Origin: Bacteroidota bacterium
GTDB lineage: Bacteria > Bacteroidota > Bacteroidia > Sphingobacteriales > Sphingobacteriaceae
Length of the DNA: 64,000 nucleotides
NCBI GenBank assembly: GCA_018266915.1
Contig: JAFDZM010000061.1
Coordinates: 36,594 to 100,593 of the forward strand
Reading direction: 5' to 3'
The notes under the pieces were generated by a model, which saw only the letters and a list, made by a program, of their open reading frames with translations, did not search any database and was not told the DNA's origin. The position numbers and the translations under genes were made by a program. Within the stretch, counting starts at the first letter, position 1; every line of letters begins with the position of its first letter. This document shows positions 1 to 8,140 of this stretch, piece by piece.

Positions 1-126
1 GACTCATCCTTGCTCCGCTTCTCATTGATGGCAACCCATACCTTTGCCCAGATAGAAGAAGCGATCGACAAGATCAACAAGGTGTTTAAAGAGGTCGGCG
101 TGTCGATGATAAAAGAGAATATCTAA
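1..126 (+). CDS. spt: Serine palmitoyltransferase-like aminotransferase, C-terminal end (partial)
   Basis: The first 41 codons of the window are an open frame ending in TAA at 124-126. The peptide contains LLRFSLMATHTFAQIEEA followed by an amphipathic helix ending KVFKEVGVSMIKENI. This is the typical last segment of class II PLP aminotransferases of the alpha-oxoamine synthase family (serine palmitoyltransferase, KBL), where a final helix follows an R-F-S-x-M-A-x-H-T strand. Serine palmitoyltransferase condenses serine with an acyl thioester to give 3-ketosphinganine, the first step of sphingolipid synthesis. The choice of SPT over KBL or BioF is inferred from the lipid genes that follow. The catalytic part lies outside the window. 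Confidence 0.7.
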   Translation, partial: DSSLLRFSLMATHTFAQIEEAIDKINKVFKEVGVSMIKENI

Positions 127-135
127 AAGAAGCAA

Positions 136-168
136 TCATCCTGGTAAAATTACCGGGATGACTTTTTT
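136..168 (+). terminator. Intrinsic terminator after the SPT-like gene
   Basis: A 12-base arm at 136-147 pairs with 150-161 (one G-T wobble, small A/T loop) and is followed directly by CTTTTTT. It lies 10 bases after the stop of the SPT-like gene, so the downstream GNAT gene probably has its own promoter. Confidence 0.85.
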
Positions 169-207
169 AATACCAATTTTTCAAAACCAACTAAACCCAG
201 TACCCCA

Positions 208-1323
208 ATGAAAAAAGTAATTCCGGTTAGTAACAAAAAAGAACTGGCAAAATTTATTGACTTTCCTCACGATCTTCATAAAGATGATCCATACTACGTA
301 CCGGAATTATTCATAGCTCAAAGGGATATTTTAACTACCCACCCTTTCCTGAAACATTCGCAGATACAGCCTTTTTTAGCCTATGACGGTGACAAAATTG
401 TAGGGCGTATCGCTGCCGTCAATAATACCAATCACAACAAGTTCAATAAAACCAATGATGGCTTTTTTGGCTTTTTTGATTGCGTGAATGATACCGAAGT
501 ATCTGAATTACTGTTTGATGCGGTAATAAAGTGGTTAAAAGAAAAGAAACTGGATAAAATTGTTGGCCCTGTAAACCCGTCTACTAACGAGACCTGCGGA
601 TTACTTGTTCAGGGTTTTGATAGCTCACCAATGGTAATGATGACTTATAATCCGGCTTATTATGTAAACCTGTTAGAAAAAGCAGGGTTTACAAAACAAG
701 TTGATCTTTTGGCCTGGCATTGGGACAAAACCAGCTATAATGATAAGTCAGTTCATCTTTTAGATAAATTACAGGATCGTTTGAAAAGAAACGATATCAT
801 TATCAGAAAGGTAAACCTGAAGAAATTTAAAGAAGAAGCTGCTGCTTTGCGCGAAGTTTATAACACGGCATGGGATAAAAATATGGGCTTCTTCCCGATG
901 ACCAACGACGAGTTTGACTATACCGCTAAAGACCTTAAAATGATTCTTGACCCAGATTTTTGCCTTCTGGCAGAGCAACATGGTAAAATCGTAGGCTTTG
1001 GCGTTGCTATCCCTGATATTAATGCAGTTTTAAAAACCATTAAACGCGGGCGCTTGCTTCCAACAGGTTTGTTCAAACTGTTATTCGGCAAGAGCAAGAT
1101 CAAAGGCATCCGTATTATGCTTTTGGGTGTTATTGACGGCTATCGTAAAATGGGCATTGAAGCGGTTTTATACGGAACTATTATAAAAGAATACCGCAGA
1201 AAAGGTCTTGAATACGCCGAAGCATCATGGACGCTGGAGCACAATGACATGGTGAACCGCGCGATTGAAGCGATTGGCGGTGATCCGTATAAAAAATACA
1301 GAATATACGAAAAAGCAATCTAA
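208..1323 (+). CDS. GNAT-fold acyltransferase family protein, candidate sphingoid-base N-acyltransferase
   Basis: A 371-residue soluble protein with no signal peptide or membrane segment. The N-terminal part has HKDDPYYVPEL and a GRIAAVNN strand; the C-terminal half has ILDPDFCLLAEQHGKIVGFGVAIPD and a tail region ASWTLEHNDMVNRAIEAIGG, resembling the beta4-beta5 and final helix of large two-lobed GNAT-like proteins common in Bacteroidota. The family is usually annotated only as hypothetical or N-acetyltransferase. It lies between an SPT end and the inositol lipid genes. GNAT-type proteins have been reported as bacterial ceramide synthases in Caulobacter, so N-acylation of the sphingoid base is a reasonable guess, but homology to that enzyme cannot be judged here. 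The start is the first ATG after the preceding terminator. Confidence 0.6.
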   Translation: MKKVIPVSNKKELAKFIDFPHDLHKDDPYYVPELFIAQRDILTTHPFLKHSQIQPFLAYDGDKIVGRIAAVNNTNHNKFNKTNDGFFGFFDCVNDTEVSELLFDAVIKWLKEKKLDKIVGPVNPSTNETCGLLVQGFDSSPMVMMTYNPAYYVNLLEKAGFTKQVDLLAWHWDKTSYNDKSVHLLDKLQDRLKRNDIIIRKVNLKKFKEEAAALREVYNTAWDKNMGFFPMTNDEFDYTAKDLKMILDPDFCLLAEQHGKIVGFGVAIPDINAVLKTIKRGRLLPTGLFKLLFGKSKIKGIRIMLLGVIDGYRKMGIEAVLYGTIIKEYRRKGLEYAEASWTLEHNDMVNRAIEAIGGDPYKKYRIYEKAI

Positions 1324-1397
1324 GCTATCGTCTTTAACCCCTTTCTGTATCTCTCAGAATTGTTACCTGAACTGGTATTAAATACGGAATTGACTAA

Positions 1398-1427
1398 TTT
1401 CATTTTTTAGTCAATTTTGTACTTTTG
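1398..1427 (+). promoter_or_regulatory. Candidate promoter for the inositol lipid genes
   Basis: TACTTTTG at 1420-1427 fits the Bacteroidota -7 box TAnnTTTG, with a weak TTTC at 1398-1401 eighteen bases upstream as the -33 element. A 7-bp inverted repeat, TTGACTA (1390-1396) and TAGTCAA (1408-1414), straddles the -33 region and could be an operator or chance. The leader to the next ATG is about 85 bases. Confidence 0.45.
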
Positions 1428-1516
1428 CATAATTCTTTATTGAAAAATGCCGTGTTTTGGGCACTCAAATAAACGCATGGCATTGCCATTATACTAACAA
1501 CTTGAAAAAATAAAAC

Positions 1517-2839
1517 ATGAAGAACAACATTCAACCAGCTAAAGGCAAATTAGGGATTTTGATACCGGGATTAGGTGCTGTAGCTACTACATTAATTGCC
1601 GGTGTTGAAGCCGTGAAGAAAGGCATATCGCAACCGATTGGCTCACTTACTCAAATGGGTCACATACGTTTAGGCAAAAGAACTGAAAACCGTTATCCGA
1701 AAATTAAAGATTTTGTTCCCCTGGCTGATCTGAATGATATTGTTTTTGGTGGGTGGGATGTATACGAAGACAACGTGTACGAAGCAGCAACAAACGCGAA
1801 AGTACTGGAAGCAGGATTGTTAAATGCGATTAAACCTGAATTGGAGAAAATAAAACCAATGAAGGCCGCCTTCGATAAAAATTATGCGAAAAACCTGGAT
1901 GGTACACATATTAAACAAGGTACCCGTCAGCAATGGGCTGAGGAAGTGATGGCAGATATCGAAAACTTCAAAACTCAGAACGGCTGCGACAGAATAGTGC
2001 TGGTATGGTGTGGTTCGACAGAAATTTATTATGAAGCATCTGCAATACACCAATCTTTAGATGCTTTTGAAGAGGCTTTGGCAAACGATGATAAATTGAT
2101 CTCGCCAAGTATGATCTACGCTTATGCAGCGCTTAAATTAGGTGTGCCTTTTGCAAATGGCGCTCCGAATTTAACTGTTGATATCCCTGCGTTAATCGAA
2201 CTTTCAAAACTGACCAATACTCCGATTGCCGGTAAGGACTTTAAAACAGGCCAAACTTTGATGAAAACTATCCTGGCTCCGGGCCTGTCTGCAAGGTCAC
2301 TGGGTATCAGTGGATGGTTCTCGACCAACATCTTAGGTAACCGTGACGGTTTAGTTTTGGATGATCCGGATAACTTTAAAACTAAAGAGGTTTCTAAACT
2401 GGGTGTATTAGAAGATATTCTGCGTCCCGAAGATAACAAGGAATTATACGGTGATATATACCACAAAATCCGTATCAACTACTACCCTCCTCATGGCGAT
2501 AACAAAGAAAGCTGGGACAACATCGACATCTTTGGCTGGTTGGGTTACAAAATGCAGATCAAAATCAATTTCCTTTGCCGCGACTCGATCCTGGCAGCGC
2601 CGGTTGCATTAGATTTGGCATTGTTTATCGATTTAGCTAAAAGAGCCGAAATGAGCGGTATTCAGGAGTGGTTATCATTCTATCTTAAATCACCACAAAC
2701 ATTGCCTGGTTTAAGACCTGAAAACGACATATTCAAACAGTTGATGAAACTGCAGAATACTTTGCGCCACCTAATGGGTGAAGACCTGATCACCCACCTG
2801 GGCTTAGATTACTACCAGGACCTGGTTGAAGTATTATAA
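1517..2839 (+). CDS. ino1: Myo-inositol-3-phosphate synthase
   Basis: A 440-residue cytosolic enzyme that converts glucose 6-phosphate to 1L-myo-inositol 3-phosphate using bound NAD. The N-terminal Rossmann segment GILIPGLGAVATTLIAGVE has the family glycine-rich loop, and later segments (LVWCGSTE near residue 165, ATVNITPA-like region KLGVPFANGAPNLTVD near 210, GKDFKTGQTLMKTILAP near 240, and SWDNIDIFGWLG near 335) match the conserved core, including the lysine-rich active site. The length fits the short bacterial/archaeal-type enzyme with both domains. It overlaps the next gene in a TAATG junction, which implies translational coupling with the PgpA-like phosphatase. It provides the inositol phosphate for the PIP synthase downstream. 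Confidence 0.93.
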   Translation: MKNNIQPAKGKLGILIPGLGAVATTLIAGVEAVKKGISQPIGSLTQMGHIRLGKRTENRYPKIKDFVPLADLNDIVFGGWDVYEDNVYEAATNAKVLEAGLLNAIKPELEKIKPMKAAFDKNYAKNLDGTHIKQGTRQQWAEEVMADIENFKTQNGCDRIVLVWCGSTEIYYEASAIHQSLDAFEEALANDDKLISPSMIYAYAALKLGVPFANGAPNLTVDIPALIELSKLTNTPIAGKDFKTGQTLMKTILAPGLSARSLGISGWFSTNILGNRDGLVLDDPDNFKTKEVSKLGVLEDILRPEDNKELYGDIYHKIRINYYPPHGDNKESWDNIDIFGWLGYKMQIKINFLCRDSILAAPVALDLALFIDLAKRAEMSGIQEWLSFYLKSPQTLPGLRPENDIFKQLMKLQNTLRHLMGEDLITHLGLDYYQDLVEVL

Positions 2840-3291
2840 TGCTTTTTCATAAGCTAATATCCACAAGCCTGGGCATAGGATATATTGGCAAAGGTGCCGG
2901 GACAGTAGCTGCTGTCGCCTGTTGCATTTGCTGGTACCTTGCCTGGGTTTCTGGCTATAATCCGGTTACGACAATCATTACAACCATACTTATTACTTTG
3001 ATCGGCGTATGGTCATCTGATGTTGTTTCAAAAATCTGGGGCAAAGATCCCTCCCGTGTAGTGATTGACGAAGTAGCTGGAATGTGCATCAGTTTACTTT
3101 TCATTCCTGTCACCTTAAAATATGTGATTATCGCGTTGGTACTGTTTCGCTTTTTTGATATTGTAAAGCCTTTATTTATCAGAAAATTGGAAGTATTTCC
3201 CGGTGGTTGGGGAATAATGCTCGATGATGTTTTGGCCGGAATATATGCCAATATTATACTGCAAGCTGTTATCTGGCTTAAATTATTCTGA
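2839..3291 (+). CDS. PgpA-family phosphatase, probable phosphatidylinositol-phosphate phosphatase
   Basis: A 150-residue integral membrane phosphatase with about four hydrophobic segments. It carries the PgpA signature: GIGYIGKGAGT near the N terminus, DPSRVVIDEVAGM near residue 72, FRFFDIVKP near 107 and GGWGIMLDDVLAG near 123. PgpA normally removes phosphate from phosphatidylglycerophosphate. Here it is coupled to myo-inositol-phosphate synthase, the arrangement known from Bacteroides inositol lipid clusters where the PgpA-like enzyme acts on phosphatidylinositol phosphate. The alternative, that it is the housekeeping PGP phosphatase, cannot be excluded from sequence. Confidence 0.85.
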   Translation: MLFHKLISTSLGIGYIGKGAGTVAAVACCICWYLAWVSGYNPVTTIITTILITLIGVWSSDVVSKIWGKDPSRVVIDEVAGMCISLLFIPVTLKYVIIALVLFRFFDIVKPLFIRKLEVFPGGWGIMLDDVLAGIYANIILQAVIWLKLF

Positions 3292-3311
3292 ATACAATAC
3301 TAAAAAAAATT

Positions 3312-3376
3312 ATTAATCGTTTGATTAATTTTGACTTTTTGACCACAAAAGTCTGAACGAAATTTTTCTATTTTTG
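3312..3376 (+). promoter_or_regulatory. Structured intergenic region with inverted repeats and a TAnnTTTG box
   Basis: The 325 bases between the phosphatase and the DUF5686 gene hold no gene. They contain an ATTAATC/GATTAAT inverted repeat (3312-3318, 3323-3329), a GACTTTT/AAAAGTC inverted repeat (3333-3339, 3346-3352) and a -7-like TATTTTTG at 3369-3376. A good -33 box at the right distance is lacking, so this may be promoter, operator or weak terminator. Confidence 0.35.
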
Positions 3377-3616
3377 CGGCAGATAGTGACCTGTTAAACC
3401 TATAGCAATAATTATAGTCAGACAGAACTAATGTTGAAAAGACAACACACTTAATTGAAACTACTGTATCAGGGAAATGTTAAGAAAATACGAGTATCTC
3501 AATTTGATGTTGTTATATAGTACAGATTAAATAAAATTGTATCAATATTAATATAGTTACGTTTTACAACTATTCAGGGCAAAATGAGTTGGAATTTGCG
3601 TAGCTGCATCAGTCAT

Positions 3617-6181
3617 ATGAATTTTAAAAATATTTACTCTAAAATATTTCTTTTACTGCCGTTGCTATTTTTATCATTTGCCACTCTTGCCCAGGTAACA
3701 ACCACTGTGAGCGGCGTAATAACTGATGCAAAAACCAATCAGACACTTCCATTTGTAAACGTATTTGCAGCTGATAGCTCTGTAAACATTACTGCTGATG
3801 AAGGGGGTAAATACATGTTGGTATCGAAACCGGGTAAGCCATTCAGCCAGATAAAGGTTTCCTTCGTAGGATATAAACCGACTACTATAAATGTAAAATC
3901 AGGCCAGGAACAGGTTATCAATATCAAATTGGTTCCTATAGCACAGCAGTTGAACGAAGTTGTGATTAAAGCAGGTAAAAAGACCAGGTACCGGAACAAA
4001 GATAATCCCGCAGTTGAACTGATACGACAGGTTATAGAACATAAAGAGCAAAACCGACCGGAAAGCTACGATTATGTGCAGAATAAGGAATACGACAAAA
4101 TGATGTTTTCGGTGCTAAATGTCTCCCCAACAGTCGCCGATAAAAAGTTCTTCAGAAAATATAAGTTCCTGCTCGAAAACAGAGATAGCACTACTATACC
4201 GGGCAAAAATCTATTACCTATCTACCTTGACGAAAAATTAAGCCAAAACTATTACCGTAAATCTCCCGAAAAAAAGAAGACTATTCTGTTGGGTGAGAAA
4301 AGCGTAAACTTTGGCAGCTATATTGATAATGAGGGTCTTGGTCAGTACTTCAAACACATGTATTATGAGGTTGATATTTATAAAAATAATATCTTCCTGA
4401 TGACCAACATGTTCCTGAGTCCGATATGCGATGCCGCCCCTACATTCTACAAATTCTTTATTACTGATACCATTGTTGTAAACAACGCAAAGGTGGTTGA
4501 GCTAAGCTTCACGCCGCGTAATACAACCGACATGTTGTTTGAAGGCAAGATTTACGTAACACTCGACGGGCATTATGCAGTTCAGCATGCAGCACTTACG
4601 GTTAATAAAAACATCAACCTGAACTTTGTAAAATCACTGCATGTAGACCAGGACTTTGAGCAAAATCCTGATCAAAGATATCATCTGAGCAAGAGTAATA
4701 CTATAGTCGATTTTAGTTTCAATAAGAAAGGAAAAGGCGGTTTATTAGGTATAAGAACGATCACTTATAAGGACTACATAGTAAATAAGGCCATACCAGA
4801 TACAACTTTTGATGGCCCGGCACTGGTAGAAAACGATGAAGCAAAAAGACGTAGTAATGATTTCTGGACGCAAAACCGTTTAGATACACTTACCAAAGCC
4901 GAATCAAAAGTTTATCATAACATTGATACGTTACAAAAGATGCCATCCTACCGCCGTACCATGGACATTTTAACGTTACTATTGGCGGGTTATAAATCAT
5001 TTGGCCCATTTGAAATGGGGCCGGCGAATAGCTTTTATAGTTTTAACCCTGTTGAAGGTCTTAAGCTGAGGCTTGGCGGTCGTACAACTCCCGAACTGAG
5101 TAAGCGATATTATTTTGAAACCTATTTAGCTTATGGCTTTAAAGATGAAAAGTGGAAAGGCTTCTTAAGTGCTACCTATTCGATAAACAATAAATCTATT
5201 TACAAATTTCCTCAGGATTACGTGCGGGTGAGCTATCAAAAGGATACCAAGATCCCGGGCTTGGCATTGCAGTTTGTGCAGGAAGACAACTTCTTGTTAT
5301 CATTTAAACGAGGTAATAACGACAAATACCTCTACAACGACTTTTATAAAGTGGATTATGTTCATGAATATGAAAGCCATTTCTCTTATAGTTTCGGTTT
5401 AAGAAGATGGACACAATCGCCTGCAGGTTCTTTATTCTTCACAAATGAGATAAACGGCGTTCCGAATAATGTAAATAGTATTACAACAGCAGAAATAACC
5501 GGTGAACTACGCTATGCCCCGCATGAACAATTTTACCAGGGCAAGATTTACCGCGTTGATATTCCTAACCAATACCCTATTTTTACCCTCGATTATACAC
5601 AGGGTTTAAAAAACATATTCGACGGGCAATATGCTTATAAGAACCTCCATTTCGAAATTGATAAGCGTTTCTATTTATCGCAATTAGGTTTTGCGGATGT
5701 TACAGGCGAGGTCGCACATGTCTTTGGACAAGTTCCCTATCCGCTACTTTCCATCCCTCGTGCAAACCAGACGTATGCTTACGATCTTTACTCCTACAAC
5801 CTGATGAATTTCCTGGAGTTTGTGGATGACCATTACGAAAGCATCCTGATCGATCAGCATTTCAACGGCTTTTTATTTAACAAAATACCATTATTTAAGA
5901 GATTGAAATGGCGCGAAACGCTTTCGTTTAAATCATTGTGGGGCGGTTTAAGGGACGAAAATAATCCATCGTTGCATTCATCATTATTCCAATTACCGGT
6001 TGATGAAAACGGCAGACCTACCACATTTGCCTTAGGCAAAACACCTTATATAGAAGGTAGCGTTGGTATTGAAAACATTTTTAAATTTGTAAGAGTTGAT
6101 TTGGTTAGACGTTTCACCTATTTAGACAATCCTGATGTAGCTAAATGGGGTATCCGCACAAGGGTTCTCTTTACGTTTTAA
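3617..6181 (+). CDS. DUF5686 outer-membrane protein with carboxypeptidase-regulatory-like plug domain
   Basis: About 854 residues from the ATG at 3617, which is chosen because a clean signal peptide follows (hydrophobic core LLLPLLFLSFATLAQ); an in-frame ATG at 3584 would add 11 polar residues before it. After the signal, a CarboxypepD_reg-like beta-sandwich (VSGVITDAKTNQTLPFVNVF to VVIKAG) covers about residues 30-120. The family body follows, with the C-terminal half rich in alternating beta strands and ending in RTRVLFTF, as in outer-membrane barrels. DUF5686 proteins are common in Bacteroidota and lack an established function. Its place inside the inositol lipid locus suggests a role in the outer membrane related to these lipids, but this is inference from position only. 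Confidence 0.8.
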   Translation: MNFKNIYSKIFLLLPLLFLSFATLAQVTTTVSGVITDAKTNQTLPFVNVFAADSSVNITADEGGKYMLVSKPGKPFSQIKVSFVGYKPTTINVKSGQEQVINIKLVPIAQQLNEVVIKAGKKTRYRNKDNPAVELIRQVIEHKEQNRPESYDYVQNKEYDKMMFSVLNVSPTVADKKFFRKYKFLLENRDSTTIPGKNLLPIYLDEKLSQNYYRKSPEKKKTILLGEKSVNFGSYIDNEGLGQYFKHMYYEVDIYKNNIFLMTNMFLSPICDAAPTFYKFFITDTIVVNNAKVVELSFTPRNTTDMLFEGKIYVTLDGHYAVQHAALTVNKNINLNFVKSLHVDQDFEQNPDQRYHLSKSNTIVDFSFNKKGKGGLLGIRTITYKDYIVNKAIPDTTFDGPALVENDEAKRRSNDFWTQNRLDTLTKAESKVYHNIDTLQKMPSYRRTMDILTLLLAGYKSFGPFEMGPANSFYSFNPVEGLKLRLGGRTTPELSKRYYFETYLAYGFKDEKWKGFLSATYSINNKSIYKFPQDYVRVSYQKDTKIPGLALQFVQEDNFLLSFKRGNNDKYLYNDFYKVDYVHEYESHFSYSFGLRRWTQSPAGSLFFTNEINGVPNNVNSITTAEITGELRYAPHEQFYQGKIYRVDIPNQYPIFTLDYTQGLKNIFDGQYAYKNLHFEIDKRFYLSQLGFADVTGEVAHVFGQVPYPLLSIPRANQTYAYDLYSYNLMNFLEFVDDHYESILIDQHFNGFLFNKIPLFKRLKWRETLSFKSLWGGLRDENNPSLHSSLFQLPVDENGRPTTFALGKTPYIEGSVGIENIFKFVRVDLVRRFTYLDNPDVAKWGIRTRVLFTF

Positions 6182-6210
6182 CCTGAAATCTACTAAAGAT
6201 TATTTTAATT

Positions 6211-6918
6211 ATGGCACATCAGACTTCATTACGTACCAATCTTCAATTGGGAATCTATAAAGTAATAGATCCTTTTGTGAAAGTGCTGATCAAATTAGGG
6301 CTTACACCTAACGCGGTTACCACAATAGGTTTTGTACTCAACCTCGGTGTTGCTGTGATTTTCATTATAGGTGCCGAAGAAGGCAACCGCGGTGATCTGA
6401 CTTATGTTGGTTGGGCAGGAGCTTTGATTCTCTTCGCCGGTTTATTTGATATGCTGGATGGCCAGGTAGCAAGGCTAGGAAACATGAAATCAACATTTGG
6501 CGCCTTGTATGATTCTGTTCTTGACCGTTACAGCGAGTTGGTAATGTTCCTGGGTATCTGTTACTACCTTGTTGCACACCACTATTTCCTAAGCTCCATA
6601 TTTGCCTTTATAGCTTTGATCGGTTCGATGATGGTAAGCTATGTTCGTGCCCGTGCAGAAGGCTTGGGTGTAGATATTAAAGGCGGATTGATGCAAAGAC
6701 CAGAACGTGTTATCACCCTTGGTCTGTTTGCTATGCTATGTGGTGTTACCTCGTTATATATCGGCGGTAACTATAAATTATACGTTCCTGGAGTTAAATT
6801 CCATGTGTTCGAAACTATGTCGATTTTCACATTTCCTATTGTTGCGTTAGCCATATTAACCAACGCAACCGCTATCAGGCGACTGATAGATGCTAAAAAG
6901 GCACTGGAGAAAAAATAA
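6211..6918 (+). CDS. CDP-alcohol phosphatidyltransferase, probable phosphatidylinositol-phosphate synthase
   Basis: A 235-residue polytopic membrane enzyme. The diagnostic motif D-x2-D-G-x2-A-R-x8-G-x3-D-x3-D is intact in DMLDGQVARLGNM followed by FGALYDSVLD (residues about 81-107). Such enzymes transfer a phospho-alcohol onto CDP-diacylglycerol with metal-dependent aspartates. With myo-inositol-phosphate synthase and a PgpA-like phosphatase nearby, the acceptor is most likely inositol 3-phosphate, giving phosphatidylinositol phosphate. An alternative would be glycerophosphate or serine, which only assays could exclude. The last base of its stop codon is the first base of the next start (TAATG), indicating coupling to the DUF4833 gene. 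Confidence 0.88.
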   Translation: MAHQTSLRTNLQLGIYKVIDPFVKVLIKLGLTPNAVTTIGFVLNLGVAVIFIIGAEEGNRGDLTYVGWAGALILFAGLFDMLDGQVARLGNMKSTFGALYDSVLDRYSELVMFLGICYYLVAHHYFLSSIFAFIALIGSMMVSYVRARAEGLGVDIKGGLMQRPERVITLGLFAMLCGVTSLYIGGNYKLYVPGVKFHVFETMSIFTFPIVALAILTNATAIRRLIDAKKALEKK

Positions 6919-7511
6919 TGCAATACCCTCTTTTCAAATTAATGCGACTCCGTTTTATACTACTTATTGCTCTTTTATCCATAACATCTGCTTACGGGTA
7001 TCCCAAAAAGTCAGATAAAGAGCCGGGTGGAGATAAGGGCGCCAATGTGGTTTACCCAACGCCCCCTGTGAGCAACGAAAGGCTGTTTTATGTGCAGCGT
7101 ACCCCGAATGCCAATACAATAGTTTACGACCTGAATTTAAACAGCGATGGGAAACTGAATACCGAGCAGCCCGTAAAAGTCTATTGGTTGAAATATGCAG
7201 AAAAAGGACAAAAAGAGGAATTAAATTATATTCAACGTAAATTTGCATACGGATTAAATACAAAAGCGCTGAATAACGGCGGCTATGATATCAGATTTGT
7301 GTCATACAAGAAGTTTCCGCTTACTTTAATGAAGGGTGGGGACGGAAAATATCATATCTTCGCGTTAGTTGCGCAAAAGCAGGTAATACTCAACCGTATT
7401 TTTGTAAAGATTGAAGGTGGCAGCTTTTGGATACCTAACGTTGTTTACGTAGAGGTTAAAGGTACCGACCCGGAAACAGGCAAAGAAATAGTTGACCGTT
7501 TTAAACCCTGA
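6918..7511 (+). CDS. Secreted DUF4833 protein of the inositol lipid locus
   Basis: A 197-residue protein with an N-terminal signal peptide (LRFILLIALLSITSAYGY) and a mature DUF4833 domain running from NERLFYVQRTPNANTIVYDLN (about residue 55) to the C terminus with VEVKGTDPETGKEIVDRF. It contains no recognisable catalytic motif; strands with alternating charge suggest a compact beta-rich periplasmic domain. The start at 6918 is chosen because it overlaps the upstream stop codon; an ATG at 6942 is the alternative. DUF4833 genes also sit within the inositol lipid clusters of gut Bacteroides, so the association is recurrent, but no function is known to me. Confidence 0.8.
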   Translation: MQYPLFKLMRLRFILLIALLSITSAYGYPKKSDKEPGGDKGANVVYPTPPVSNERLFYVQRTPNANTIVYDLNLNSDGKLNTEQPVKVYWLKYAEKGQKEELNYIQRKFAYGLNTKALNNGGYDIRFVSYKKFPLTLMKGGDGKYHIFALVAQKQVILNRIFVKIEGGSFWIPNVVYVEVKGTDPETGKEIVDRFKP

Positions 7512-7515
7512 AGTG

Positions 7516-8139
7516 ATGAAAAAGAAATTTGTTTCCAATTCACAGGAATCTGTGAGAATGTTTAAGAGCGACCTCTTCGAGGCTTTATCAAAGGTTCATT
7601 TCCTTGTTCCGGTATTTATTTTTGTGCCAGTTATATTTTATTGTATTTACAGGTACTTCTTCACAACGGATTTGTCTGCGCTCCTTTTCATTGGGCTATT
7701 TTTCATTTCTTTATTTGTCTGGACCTTCGTCGAGTATATTATGCATCGTTTTGTATTCCATTATGCACCTCCCGATAAACCCTGGGCACAACGCATGCAT
7801 TTTATCTTTCACGGTGTTCACCACGATTATCCAAGCGATGCAAAACGTTTAGTATTACCGCCATCAGTAAGTATTCCATTGGCAACAGGCTTCTTCTTTT
7901 TATTCAAAGCGATGCTGCCTGTTGATTATATCTGGGGCTTCTTCCCCGGTTTTATATTAGGCTACCTGATTTACGATGAAACCCACTATGCTATCCATCA
8001 TTTCAACTTTAAAGGAAACATTTGGAAGAAAATTAAGCAGCACCACATGCTGCATCATTACCAGGATGCCGATAAAGGATATGGCGTAAGCTCCCCGCTT
8101 TGGGATAAGGTTTTCGATTCCGATTTCATTAAGAAATAA
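7516..8139 (+). CDS. Fatty acid hydroxylase superfamily protein, candidate sphingolipid fatty acid 2-hydroxylase
   Basis: About 207 residues from the ATG at 7516, five bases after the DUF4833 stop; a TTG at 7492 would extend it into that gene. It has paired hydrophobic segments and the full set of di-iron histidine clusters: HRFVFH, HGVHHDYP, HYAIHH and QHHMLHHY, in the order and spacing of the Scs7/FA2H type. These enzymes hydroxylate the amide-linked fatty acid of ceramide at C2. The context (SPT, PI synthesis, Aur1-like enzyme) supports a sphingolipid substrate. No cytochrome b5 domain is fused, unlike in eukaryotes, so electrons must come from another protein. Confidence 0.85.
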   Translation: MKKKFVSNSQESVRMFKSDLFEALSKVHFLVPVFIFVPVIFYCIYRYFFTTDLSALLFIGLFFISLFVWTFVEYIMHRFVFHYAPPDKPWAQRMHFIFHGVHHDYPSDAKRLVLPPSVSIPLATGFFFLFKAMLPVDYIWGFFPGFILGYLIYDETHYAIHHFNFKGNIWKKIKQHHMLHHYQDADKGYGVSSPLWDKVFDSDFIKK

Positions 8140-8140
8140 C

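Noticed and set aside
1428..1516. Riboswitch before the inositol-phosphate synthase gene
   Set aside because: The leader is short and no known riboswitch core could be recognised.
2122..2478. Minus-strand ORF of 118 codons inside the inositol-phosphate synthase gene
   Set aside because: It is fully inside a well-supported gene, has no family motif and looks like an antisense shadow.
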